Assembly: GCF_014647675.1 (NCBI RefSeq)
Contig: NZ_BMPQ01000007.1
Span: forward strand, 139,249-203,248
Origin: Streptomyces flaveus
Lineage (GTDB): Bacteria; Actinomycetota; Actinomycetes; Streptomycetales; Streptomycetaceae
DNA: 64,000 nucleotides
Direction of reading: 5' to 3'
Made by a program: the position numbers and the translations under genes. This document shows, piece by piece, positions 1-7,765 of this stretch. The notes under the pieces were generated by a model that was not told the origin of the DNA, ran no database searches, and saw nothing but the letters and a program-made list of their open reading frames with translations. Numbering within the stretch: the stretch's first letter is position 1; each line of letters starts with the position of its first letter.

Positions 1-1
1 T

Positions 2-988
2 CCGGTCGTGGACTGCAATATGCCGCCGTGGGCGGCGCGGCTGCTGGGGCTTGCCGCCGGTTTCAGATATCCGCGCGTGCTGATCGAACGGGCGCAGCAA
101 GAGCTCGACCAGTTCGTCACCCTCCTGCAGTCCCTCGGCATCACGGTCCGGCGCCCGGACCCGGTCGACCACAGGCGACGCTTCGGTACTCCGGACTGGT
201 CGTCGCGCGGATTCTGCAACACCTGCCCGCGGGACAGCATGCTCGTGATCGGCGACGAGATCATCGAGACCCCGATGGCGTGGCCGTGCCGGTATTTCGA
301 GACGCACTCCTATCGCCCGATCCTCAAGGACTACTTCCGGCGTGGCGCGCGCTGGACGGCGGCTCCCGAGCCGCAGCTCACCGACGAACTGTTCGAGTCG
401 AATTTCCGTATCCCCGAGGCCGGCGAACCGATGTGGCACATCCTCACCGAGTTCGAGCCCGTATTCGACGCGGCAGATTTCGTGCGCGCGGGACGCGACC
501 TGTTCGTCACGCGGAGCAATGTCACCAATCGCATGGGTATTGAGTGGTTGCGCCGCCATCTCGGACCTGGCTATCGCATCCACGAGATCGAGAGCCGCTG
601 CCGCACGCCCATGCACATCGATACGACGTTCGTCCTGCTCTCGCCCGGCAAGGTACTGGTCAATCCCGAGTACATCGATGTCGACCGCCTGCCCGACGTG
701 CTCAGCTCGTGGGACATCCTGATCGCCCCGGAGCCCACCCCGATCGACGAGCGCCTGCTCAAGGTCACCTCGATGTGCGGCAAGTGGCTCAGCATGAACA
801 TTCTCATGATCGACGAGAAACGGGTGATCGCGGAACGGCATCACACCGGCATGCTGCGCGCCCTCGAGAAATGGGGGTTCGAGCCGATCCCGTGCGACCT
901 GCTGCACTACGCGCCGTTCGGCGGATCGTTCCACTGCGCGACACTCGACATCCGGCGTCGCGGCACGCTCGAGTCGTATTTCGATTGA
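2..988 (+). CDS. Amidinotransferase (StrB1/AGAT-like), 5' end cut by window
   Basis: Member of the arginine:glycine / inosamine-phosphate amidinotransferase family, which moves the amidino group of arginine to an amine acceptor through a Cys-bound intermediate. The frame is open from base 2. The first in-frame GTG (base 8) lies inside the conserved domain, so roughly the first 30-50 residues are outside the window. Counting from base 8, I see the CPRD motif (73-76), PVFDAAD (151-157), the HID motif with catalytic His203 and Asp205, and GGSFHC with nucleophilic Cys310 near the C-terminus, as in StrB1. The acceptor cannot be told from sequence. Homologues make glycocyamine or guanidino groups of aminocyclitols and other natural products; a partner biosynthetic cluster, if any, would lie to the left. 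The next gene is 440 bp away and looks unrelated. Confidence 0.85.
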   Translation, partial: PVVDCNMPPWAARLLGLAAGFRYPRVLIERAQQELDQFVTLLQSLGITVRRPDPVDHRRRFGTPDWSSRGFCNTCPRDSMLVIGDEIIETPMAWPCRYFETHSYRPILKDYFRRGARWTAAPEPQLTDELFESNFRIPEAGEPMWHILTEFEPVFDAADFVRAGRDLFVTRSNVTNRMGIEWLRRHLGPGYRIHEIESRCRTPMHIDTTFVLLSPGKVLVNPEYIDVDRLPDVLSSWDILIAPEPTPIDERLLKVTSMCGKWLSMNILMIDEKRVIAERHHTGMLRALEKWGFEPIPCDLLHYAPFGGSFHCATLDIRRRGTLESYFD

Positions 989-1364
989 TCGGCCGACAGC
1001 CGGCCACCTCTGGGACAGGGGCGCCGTCAAGGGTGGGGTGGGGACCCTGCGTCGCTGCCTGGGCGCAGGGCGGTTTCTCGTCGGCCCCGCCTTCGTCCGG
1101 TCCACGGCGGATGCCTGCGGTTCGGTCGATCCGGTCGGGCCCGGGTGGGTGTGCGGGACCGTGCGGCGGATCACGTACGTGCCGCTCGCCCGGTCCAGGA
1201 CGGTCAGATGCTGATGGGTCAGGCCGCGGGCGCCGATGCTCCCCCAGAGGGGGCACCCCCAGCCAGGCGACCACTCCCGTGAGCCGCCATGGACGGTCGC
1301 CGGGCGTCTCCTGGATGCCGGACATGGCACTGGATACAGGCATGTGATTGAGCGTCAAACGCCG
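989..1364. other. Intergenic, no convincing gene
   Basis: About 375 bp between the amidinotransferase stop and the VWA promoter. The minus strand has scraps of protein-like sequence in two frames (for example a TYVIRR-containing stretch near 1160-1240). They are separated by a small C5/G5 hairpin with a following C-run at 1241-1260, so a decayed small gene is possible. I could not identify it and do not call it. Confidence 0.3.
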
Positions 1365-1387
1365 TTGTCAGTGCCTCCCCATAGAGT
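1365..1387 (+). promoter_or_regulatory. RecA-NDp / PafBC-type DNA-damage promoter
   Basis: TTGTCAGTG at 1365-1373, then exactly 8 bases, then TAGAGT at 1382-1387. This fits in full the actinobacterial LexA-independent damage-response motif TTGTCRGTG-N8-TAnnnT, bound by PafBC. It lies 40 bp upstream of the VWA start codon, with the expected transcript start near 1394. I saw no LexA-type GAAC-N4-GTTC box here. Confidence 0.7.
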
Positions 1388-1427
1388 GAAGACATCACTC
1401 GGGGAACCTCGGAGGGGGAGCACAAAC

Positions 1428-2486
1428 GTGTCCGCAAACAAGATCCAGCACAAGGTGAATCACGTCGCGCTGGTAGTGGACTGTTCGGGTTCGATGCGTC
1501 CGCACCAGAGTCAACTCATTCGAGTTGTGGACGAGTTCGTGGCGGGGTTGAAGGCCGAATCCGACAGCCTTGGCCATGAGACGCGGATCAGCCTCTACTC
1601 CTTCGACCACAGGGTGGAGAATCTGGTCTGGGACATGGACGTAAAACATCTGCCGTCCATGCGGGGGCTGTACCAGGTCAACAATGGCGCTACGGCCCTC
1701 ATCGAGGCTTCTCTGAAGTCCCTGGATGACCTGGGTCATATTTGGGAGGAATACGGCGAGCACAGCTTCCTCCAGATCGTCGTGACGGATGGTGAGGAGA
1801 ACGCCTCCGGCGGCGACAGGCGGCACGACGGCGACATGGCCATCCTTGGCCCCTGGCTCGACAGGATCGCGGCGAAGATGGGCAGGCTTCCGGGCCACTG
1901 GACTTCCGCGATCCTCGTTCCGAACTCACTGGCCAAGCGCACCGCCCAGAACTACGGTTTTCCGGCCGGGAACATCGCCATCTGGGATGCGGACTCCCAG
2001 AAGGGCGTCGAGGAGGCGATCGGCACCGTGCGCGCTGCCGCCACCAGCTTCCTCCGCGGGCGAGAGCAGGGGGTGCGCGGCACGAAGAACCTGTTCACCG
2101 TCGGTCAGGACATATCGGTTGACGAAGTGCGGGCGAACCTCGAACCGATCCCGGCTGACAAGTACCGGATCCTGAAAGTCGACAAGGAGGTCGAGATTCG
2201 CCCCTTCGTCAACTCGCATCCGGGCGTGACGTACGAACGTGGTTCGTGTTACTACCAGTTGGGCGCCCGGGCTCAGGTTCAGCAGAACAAGGAAGTCATC
2301 GTGGTCGAGAAAGACACCGACCGCGCCTATACGGGCGACGCGGCGCGCAGCCTTTTGTTCGGTACGGACGTCCAGGGGACCGTCTCCGTGAAGGCGGGAA
2401 ACAATCCCAAGTTGGAGGTGTACGTACAGAGTCGTTCGGTGAACAGGAAGCTCAAGCCGAAGACGCGTCTGCTCATCATGCTCTGA
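1428..2486 (+). CDS. VWA-domain protein, predicted DNA-damage inducible
   Basis: 352-residue cytoplasmic protein with no signal peptide or membrane segment. The GTG start at 1428 is chosen over upstream frame extensions because GGAGGGGGAG (1411-1420) sits in front of it and the damage-type promoter ends at 1387. Residues 12-215 or so form a von Willebrand A domain with a complete metal-binding MIDAS: DCSGS (18-22), Thr89 in NGATA and Asp121 in VTDGEEN. The C-terminal third (about 240-352) has an RDxxRxLLFG-like stretch and a basic end and matches nothing I know; similar stand-alone VWA proteins occur in actinophages. Codon use looks less GC-biased than in neighbours (ggt, tcg, gtt, cat mixed in), which hints at transfer. 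It is monocistronic, followed by hairpins. Function unknown; a metal-dependent scaffold or binding role is the family expectation. Confidence 0.8.
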   Translation: MSANKIQHKVNHVALVVDCSGSMRPHQSQLIRVVDEFVAGLKAESDSLGHETRISLYSFDHRVENLVWDMDVKHLPSMRGLYQVNNGATALIEASLKSLDDLGHIWEEYGEHSFLQIVVTDGEENASGGDRRHDGDMAILGPWLDRIAAKMGRLPGHWTSAILVPNSLAKRTAQNYGFPAGNIAIWDADSQKGVEEAIGTVRAAATSFLRGREQGVRGTKNLFTVGQDISVDEVRANLEPIPADKYRILKVDKEVEIRPFVNSHPGVTYERGSCYYQLGARAQVQQNKEVIVVEKDTDRAYTGDAARSLLFGTDVQGTVSVKAGNNPKLEVYVQSRSVNRKLKPKTRLLIML

Positions 2487-2545
2487 AATCAATGAGCGAA
2501 GAGCGGGGTGATCCGGGAGCAGCCTGCTCTCATTGACGGTGGGCT

Positions 2546-2660
2546 GCCCCGATAGGGGCCTTCGTCTTCCATGGCGCAGTCGCCGCAGCAGCGATCCGCT
2601 TACGACTCCCGCCCATGATCCGCCGGACAGGACCGAGCCCCACCGGCTCCTGTCCGGCGG
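2546..2660 (+). terminator. Two hairpins after the VWA gene
   Basis: A short stem GCCCC-gata-GGGGC (2546-2559) followed by CTTCGTCTT, then a perfect 13-bp inverted repeat, arms 2620-2632 and 2648-2660 with a 15-nt loop. The second hairpin ends 15 bp before the -35 box of the next promoter. It therefore terminates upstream transcription and is not an attenuator inside the ABC-F leader. Confidence 0.55.
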
Positions 2661-2675
2661 GCTACTTCAAGACCC

Positions 2676-2704
2676 TTGACGAGACGGACCGTATCGTCTA
2701 ACTT
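2676..2704 (+). promoter_or_regulatory. Sigma-70 (HrdB-type) promoter of the ABC-F gene
   Basis: TTGACG (2676-2681), 17-bp spacer, TAACTT (2699-2704). Transcription would begin near 2711, leaving a leader of about 67 nt before the TTG start at 2778. The longest reading frame begins on the -35 TTG itself, which is why that start is rejected. Confidence 0.6.
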
Positions 2705-2777
2705 CTTGTTCGTCGGTCGGCAGCTGGTGCTCCCTCTGCTTGCCGCACGATCCTGTTCACCCAGCAAAGGACTGCCC

Positions 2778-4466
2778 TTGCACTGTGCTTCCGCCCGCAC
2801 CACCGTCACTGCTTCTCCTCTCACGACGTCTCAGATCGCTCTTGCCGAGGTGACCAAGCACTACGGCGACCGCATGGTGCTGGACCGCGTGTCTCTCACT
2901 GTCCGACCGGGCGAAAAGGTCGGGATCGTCGGGGACAACGGCTCTGGGAAGTCCACGCTCCTGCGGCTGCTGGCAGGACAGGAGCCCGTCGACAACGGCA
3001 GCCTGACCGTCATGGCACCGGGCGGGATCGGCCACCTTCGCCAGACTCTCGATCTGCCCGGTTCGGCGCGCGTGGGCGATGCCGTGGATCACGTACTGGG
3101 CGAACTGCGCGCCCTGGAGCACCGTATTCGTGTCGCCGAGGCCACACTGGGCACGGCCGGCCCCGCTGAGCTCGAGCGCTACGCCGCACTGGTGGCCGAG
3201 TTCGATGCGCGGGGCGGATACGGAGCGGATCGCCGGGTCGAGGTGAGCCTGCGCCGGCTCGGAGAGCACGCGCCACTGGACCGGGAGCGTGTGCTGAGCA
3301 CCCTCTCCGGAGGGCAGCGCTCCCGGCTCGCGCTCGCCGCGACCCTGGCTTCGGCCCCCGAACTGTTGCTGCTCGACGAGCCGACCAACGATCTGGACGA
3401 CGAGGCCGTGGCCTGGCTCGAAGGGCATCTGCACCGTCATCGAGGCACGGTCATCGTGGCCACGCACGATCGGGCGTTCCTGGAACGCGTCACCGACACC
3501 ATCCTGGAAGCGGACCACGATCAACGCACGGTACGGCGCTACGGCAATGGATACGCCGGCTTTCTCGCCGCCAAGGCGGCGGCCCGGGCCCGGTGGGCGT
3601 GGGATCACGAGCAATGGCGCAATGAGGTCGCCCGGCAGGAACACCTCGCCGACTCCAGTATCGGGATGCTGGCCGAGATCCCCCGCAAGGGGCCGTGGGC
3701 GTTCAGCGGCGCCGGCGCTTTCCGGGCACGCTCGCGGGCGCACGGCGCACAGAGCCGCATCCGGAACGCACGCGAGCGGTTGCAACGGCTCACGGAGCAC
3801 CCTGTGCCGCCACCTCCGCAGCCACTGCGGTTCACAGGCCGCGTCGAAGGCACGCCGGCCGCCGAGGAAACATCAACTGCAGCACACCTGGAAGACGTCC
3901 TGGTCGAAGGGCGGTTGTACGTTCCGTCCCTGAAACTCGCCCCTGGTGACCGCCTCCTCATCACCGGCCCCAACGGTGCCGGCAAAAGCACCCTTCTCCA
4001 GCTGCTGGCAGGGGAACTGACGCCTGACGCCGGTATCGTCCGCCGACCGCGCCGGGTTGGATTCCTACGTCAGCAAAGCGCGCCCGACGACGCCTTCGAT
4101 GCCCGAACGCTGCTCGCGGCATTCGCAGCCGACAGGGCGGGGCAGCCCGACGAGCACGCCGACGCACTCCTTGCGCTCGGCCTGTTCCACGCCGCCGACC
4201 TCGATGTTCCCGTACGGAACCTGTCCGTCGGGCAGCGCCGCAAGCTCGAACTGGCCCGGCTCGTGACGGCCGGCTCACTCGATCTGCTCCTGCTCGACGA
4301 GCCGACGAACCACTTGGCCCCCGCCTTGGTGGAAGAGATCGAGGCAGCCCTGGCCCGCTACACCGGCACGCTGGTCGTGGTGACGCACGACCGGCTCCTG
4401 CGCGAACGATTCAACGGGCCCCGCCTGGAACTACCCATGGCCGCCGAGAAGACGCGCCAGAACTGA
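2778..4466 (+). CDS. ABC-F ribosomal protection protein (TlrC/OleB/CarA type)
   Basis: About 562 residues, two ABC domains in one chain and no membrane segments: an ABC-F protein that works on the ribosome and displaces macrolide-type antibiotics or rescues stalled ribosomes. First domain: Walker A GDNGSGKST (52-60), signature LSGGQ, Walker B LLLLDEPTND. Second domain: Walker A GPNGAGKST, degenerate signature LSVGQ, LLLLDEPTNH. Length and the APGG after the first Walker A region resemble the self-resistance proteins TlrC and OleB. The TTG start at 2778 has AAAGGA 6 bp upstream and keeps the first beta strand; a GTG at 2727 in the same frame is the alternative. No biosynthetic genes lie next to it, so it is probably an accessory intrinsic resistance gene. 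Substrate class (macrolide, lincosamide, pleuromutilin) is not decidable here. Confidence 0.85.
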   Translation: MHCASARTTVTASPLTTSQIALAEVTKHYGDRMVLDRVSLTVRPGEKVGIVGDNGSGKSTLLRLLAGQEPVDNGSLTVMAPGGIGHLRQTLDLPGSARVGDAVDHVLGELRALEHRIRVAEATLGTAGPAELERYAALVAEFDARGGYGADRRVEVSLRRLGEHAPLDRERVLSTLSGGQRSRLALAATLASAPELLLLDEPTNDLDDEAVAWLEGHLHRHRGTVIVATHDRAFLERVTDTILEADHDQRTVRRYGNGYAGFLAAKAAARARWAWDHEQWRNEVARQEHLADSSIGMLAEIPRKGPWAFSGAGAFRARSRAHGAQSRIRNARERLQRLTEHPVPPPPQPLRFTGRVEGTPAAEETSTAAHLEDVLVEGRLYVPSLKLAPGDRLLITGPNGAGKSTLLQLLAGELTPDAGIVRRPRRVGFLRQQSAPDDAFDARTLLAAFAADRAGQPDEHADALLALGLFHAADLDVPVRNLSVGQRRKLELARLVTAGSLDLLLLDEPTNHLAPALVEEIEAALARYTGTLVVVTHDRLLRERFNGPRLELPMAAEKTRQN

Positions 4467-4772
4467 CGGCCTTGAGCCGTCCTTGACCCGCCCAACCGTC
4501 CGCGCCGGATGGCCGCTCAAGGACGGGACGTGCGCGACCTGCCAGGAGCTCGCCGACACGGGAGGGATCCTGGCGACGAGCGGCTTCATCCCGGCCGACG
4601 GTTCTTTCCCGGCTCACCACCTCCCGGTCCGTCCTTGATCCGCCGGACACGCCGTAGGGCTCCGCGACGTCCCCCTCAGGGGGCGGCCCTGGCTTTGCAG
4701 GGCACCGACCCACGTAGGGAATCCAGCGGGGCCCTGCGTTGCGGCGGGGTTGCCGCGATGTTGCGTGAAGTC
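4467..4772. other. Intergenic; possible 51-codon ORF with CxxC
   Basis: Between the ABC-F stop and the LacI promoter. An open frame TTG 4483 to TGA 4638 encodes a 51-residue peptide with CATCQE and a His-His near the end. The text reads protein-like but has no ribosome site, so it may be a remnant. Bases 4671-4740 hold two small GC hairpins (CCCCCTCAGGGGG and AGGGCC/GGCCCT types). Nothing else seen. Confidence 0.25.
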
Positions 4773-4801
4773 TTGACACGTTCTGTTCGACTGCGTAGAC
4801 A
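4773..4801 (+). promoter_or_regulatory. Promoter of the LacI regulator
   Basis: Consensus -35 TTGACA (4773-4778), 17-bp spacer, TAGACA (4796-4801) as a reasonable -10. The tandem palindromes begin on the last base pair after the -10, so a bound repressor would cover the transcription start. Confidence 0.5.
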
Positions 4802-4829
4802 TGACACCGCAGTCATGACAGCGCAGTCA
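4802..4829. promoter_or_regulatory. Two abutting 14-bp LacI-type operators
   Basis: TGACACCGCAGTCA (4802-4815) is followed directly by TGACAGCGCAGTCA (4816-4829). Each is an imperfect palindrome with a central CpG, the hallmark of LacI-family operators. They overlap the predicted start point of the gene at 4912, so autorepression is the simplest reading. A related TGAC-N5-GTCA element occurs at 6125-6137, in front of the transporter operon. Confidence 0.5.
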
Positions 4830-4911
4830 TACAGCTGACCGGTCGGGCCGGCTGCAGGGCAACGGGCCATGACTGGCTAGGATTTGAGCCGCCGAGCATC
4901 GGGAGACCGCA

Positions 4912-6054
4912 ATGACGCGAGTGGGAGGACGGGGCGGAAGCCCCGCCGCGCCGCGCAGCGTGGACGTGGCCCGGCTGGCCGGTGTCTCGCAGAAGACGGT
5001 GTCGCGGGTCTTCAACGGTGAGCGGTACGTGTCCGACGAGGTGCGCCGGCGGGTGCTCGAAGCCGCCGAGGAACTGGGCTACCGGATGAACAATGCGGCC
5101 CGGGCACTGGCCTCGGGGCGCTCCCGCACCATCGGCGTGGTCACTCTGGGAACCGCCTTGTACGGACCCGCCACGCTGCTCATCGGCGTCGAGCGGGCCG
5201 CCCGGGACGCGGGCTACGCACTCCGGGTGGTCAACACGCTGGAGGGCGACCCGGGAGGCGTCGCCGGGGCCGTGGAGTCACTGCTCGAGCAGGGCGTGGA
5301 CGGCATCGTCGTATCCGAACCGATCGACGAGGGATCGGTCTCTCTCAGCGTGGACGTGCCGGTCCTCGTCCTTGGTGCGCCCGCGGTGTTCGGCGGTTCA
5401 CGGACCGTGGCCGCGGGGGTCGGCGCCGAGCCGCTGGCCCGGGCGGCCACCGAACACCTGCTGGATCTAGGGCACGTGACGGTCCATCATCTCGCCGGTC
5501 CGCAGGGGTGGTTCGCCGCCCGGGACCGTCTCGGGGGCTGGCGCGCTGCGTTGTCGGCGCGCGGCAGGGAACAGCCGCCCGTGATCGAGGGCGACTGGTC
5601 GGCCGAGTCCGGCTACGCGGCGGGCCGTGAGTTCGCCTCCGCCGGTGACGTCACCGCCGTGTTCGCGGCCAACGACGACATGGCCATCGGTCTGATCCGC
5701 GCGCTGACGGAAGCCGGTCTGCGGGTGCCGGGCGATGTGAGTGTCGTCGGCTTCGACGACGTCCCCGTCGCGGCCTATGTCACTCCTCCACTGACCACGA
5801 TGCGCCAGCCCTTCGACGCCGTGGCGAACGACGGGATCCGGCTCCTGGTGCAGGCCATCGAGAAACCGGACGCGGAGCCGGCGCCGGCGCACGATCCGCC
5901 GGTCGAACTCGTCGTCCGTGCCTCGACCGCACCCCCGCCCACCCGGAAGACCCCGGCACGCGGGCGGCGCACGGCCTCCGGCTCGAGCGGCTCGGCACAC
6001 TCGCCTCCGGGCGGGGACAGCCGCCCGCCATTAACTGAGCCCACCGTCAACTGA
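4912..6054 (+). CDS. LacI-family regulator of the galactoside locus
   Basis: 380-residue repressor. The N-terminal helix-turn-helix (about residues 16-65) reads VDVARLAGVSQKTVSRVFNG, with the LacI hinge ARALASGRS near 85. It is followed by a periplasmic-binding-protein-like sugar domain with the usual ANDDMAIG and VVGFDDVP motifs. The C-terminal 40 residues are a Pro/Ser/Arg-rich tail not usual in the family. ATG 4912 follows GGGAGA. It sits just upstream of, and on the same strand as, a sugar ABC transporter and a GH42 enzyme, which predicts that it senses a galactoside or released galactose/oligosaccharide. The tandem palindromes at its own promoter argue for autoregulation. Confidence 0.85.
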   Translation: MTRVGGRGGSPAAPRSVDVARLAGVSQKTVSRVFNGERYVSDEVRRRVLEAAEELGYRMNNAARALASGRSRTIGVVTLGTALYGPATLLIGVERAARDAGYALRVVNTLEGDPGGVAGAVESLLEQGVDGIVVSEPIDEGSVSLSVDVPVLVLGAPAVFGGSRTVAAGVGAEPLARAATEHLLDLGHVTVHHLAGPQGWFAARDRLGGWRAALSARGREQPPVIEGDWSAESGYAAGREFASAGDVTAVFAANDDMAIGLIRALTEAGLRVPGDVSVVGFDDVPVAAYVTPPLTTMRQPFDAVANDGIRLLVQAIEKPDAEPAPAHDPPVELVVRASTAPPPTRKTPARGRRTASGSSGSAHSPPGGDSRPPLTEPTVN

Positions 6055-6381
6055 ACCGCATTCATCGGCCGCCCGAGTGGCACCCGCTCATGGCCGGGCG
6101 GTGACTGCCGCCTGCGCTGGACTCTGACCGCCCGTCAAAAACCTCGCACGACCGTGGGCTTACGGCCCGTGGACTTCCGCAGTACGGCACGTCACGCACG
6201 CGCCGGCCGCACCCCGCGCGACGCAAACCCGAACATGGCGACCCCGATGCCCTGGTAGCGACGTCCGCGCCTCAGCCCTTCTCGCGCCTCACCCTTCCCA
6301 CCCATGCGCAGCGCCCTCGCCAGGCGCTCCGTTCCTCTGCCCATCGTCTTCCCAACGTCTGCCCTTCGGCGGGAGTCCACC
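6055..6381. other. Intergenic control region before the sugar ABC operon
   Basis: Holds a possible terminator for lacI (CCGCCCG 6069-6075 with CGGGCGG 6095-6101). It also holds a lone TGACTGC half-site (6102-6108) and TGACCGCCCGTCA (6125-6137), which resemble the operators at 4802-4829 with one base less in the centre. I found no convincing -35/-10 pair and no further gene; the tail 6180-6380 looks like untranslated leader. Confidence 0.35.
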
Positions 6382-7764
6382 ATGCCCCGATCCTTCGTTC
6401 CCACGTCCTCCATGAGCCGTCGGCGGTTCCTCGCCGCGACCGGCGCGGTGTCCCTCGGCGCCGCACTCGCCGCGTGCAGCGGCGACAGCGACTCCGGCTC
6501 CTCCTCCGCCGAGCCGGTGAGCCAGGCCGATATCGACAAGGCGATGAAGACGCCCACCGAGCTGACGTTCTGGACCTGGGTCCCGGACATCCAGCAGGAG
6601 GTCGCGCTCTTCCAGAAGAAGTACCCCGCGATCAAGGTCAAGGTCGTCAACGCCGGCCAGGGCGTCGCCCACTACACCAAGCTGCGTACGGCGCTGAAGG
6701 CCGGAACCGGCGCGCCGGACATGGTGCAGATCGAGTACCAGGCGATCCCCACTTTCACGATCACCAACAGCCTGCTGAATCTCGCCCCGTACGGCGCCAC
6801 GGCACTCAAGGACCAGTTCGTCGACTGGACTTGGGGACAGGTCAGCGGACCGGGCGGCGAGGTCTGGGCGATCCCCCAGGACACCGGCCCCATGGGGATG
6901 CTCTACCGCAAGGACATCTTCGACAAGCACGGCATCCAAGTGCCCGAGACCTGGGAGGAGTTCGCGGCCGCCGCACGCAAGCTCCACAAGGCGGACCCGG
7001 ACGTCTACCTGACCAACCTCGCGGCGAACGAACCCGCCGCCTGGCACGGCCTGCTCTGGCAGGCGGGCGCCAAGCCGTATGCGACCTCGGGCAAGAGCAA
7101 TCTCTCCATCAGCGTGGACGACGCCGTCTCCAAGAAGCTCGGCGAGTACTGGGGCGAGCTCGCGAAGGAAGGCGTCATCAGCACCGACCCGGACTTCACC
7201 GACCCCTGGTACGCCGGGTTCAACAAGGGCAAGTACGCCACCTGGCTCACCGCGGCCTGGGGCCCGTCCTTCCTGTCAGGCTCGGCCAAGCCCACCGCCG
7301 GCAAGTGGCGGGCGGCGCCGCTGCCGCAGTGGGATGCCGCCAAGCCGGTCTCCGGCAACTGGGGCGGCTCCACGACCGCGGTCACCGCGGCCACCAAGAA
7401 CAAGATCGCGGCGGCGCAGTTCGCCCAGTTCATCAACAGCGACCCGGCCAGTGCCAAGATGTTCGCCACCAAGCAGTTCTTCTTCCCGGCGACCAAGGAC
7501 CTGCTCGCGGACCCGAGTTTCACCGGCAGCGCGCCCGAGTTCTACGGCGGCCAGAAGGTCAACCAGATCTTCGCCGACATCAGTGAGACGGTCTCGCCCG
7601 AGTTCCAGTGGCCGCCGTTCCTCGACCAGGCGGCGACCGACTGGACCGAGACCGTCGGCAAGTCCCTCGCCGCCAAGTCCGACACCGTCGCCGCGCTCGG
7701 CACCTGGCAGTCCCGGCTCACGGCGTACGCCAAGAAGCAGGGCTTCACGGTCGAGGGGACCTGA
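6382..7764 (+). CDS. Sugar ABC transporter substrate-binding lipoprotein (Tat)
   Basis: 460-residue extracellular solute-binding protein of family 1 (MalE/UgpB type). The N-terminus has a twin-arginine signal SRRRFLAAT followed by a lipobox LAAC with lipidated Cys32, so it is exported folded and anchored on the membrane. ATG 6382 follows GGGAG; ATG 6412, which starts right at the Tat motif, is the alternative. The mature part contains the family motif LRTALKAGTGAPDMVQIEY and many aromatic residues suited to sugar stacking. It is directly followed by two permease genes (1 bp and a 4-bp overlap). No ATPase is encoded here; as usual in Streptomyces, a shared MsiK-type ATPase elsewhere is expected. 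Ligand inferred to be a beta-galactoside or galacto-oligosaccharide from the adjacent GH42. Confidence 0.85.
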   Translation: MPRSFVPTSSMSRRRFLAATGAVSLGAALAACSGDSDSGSSSAEPVSQADIDKAMKTPTELTFWTWVPDIQQEVALFQKKYPAIKVKVVNAGQGVAHYTKLRTALKAGTGAPDMVQIEYQAIPTFTITNSLLNLAPYGATALKDQFVDWTWGQVSGPGGEVWAIPQDTGPMGMLYRKDIFDKHGIQVPETWEEFAAAARKLHKADPDVYLTNLAANEPAAWHGLLWQAGAKPYATSGKSNLSISVDDAVSKKLGEYWGELAKEGVISTDPDFTDPWYAGFNKGKYATWLTAAWGPSFLSGSAKPTAGKWRAAPLPQWDAAKPVSGNWGGSTTAVTAATKNKIAAAQFAQFINSDPASAKMFATKQFFFPATKDLLADPSFTGSAPEFYGGQKVNQIFADISETVSPEFQWPPFLDQAATDWTETVGKSLAAKSDTVAALGTWQSRLTAYAKKQGFTVEGT

Positions 7765-7765
7765 G

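Noticed and set aside
1040..1327. Frameshifted minus-strand gene remnant with TYVIRR and HQHLTVLD-like text
   Set aside because: Too short and unidentified; only suggestive phrases across a frame change, so not called as a pseudogene.
1236..1427. N-terminal extension of the VWA protein
   Set aside because: The extension crosses the promoter motif and a C-rich hairpin and lacks a ribosome site, while GTG 1428 has one.
2620..2660. 13-bp hairpin as an antibiotic-responsive attenuator of the ABC-F gene
   Set aside because: It ends before the -35 box, so it is not in the predicted leader transcript; read as a terminator instead.
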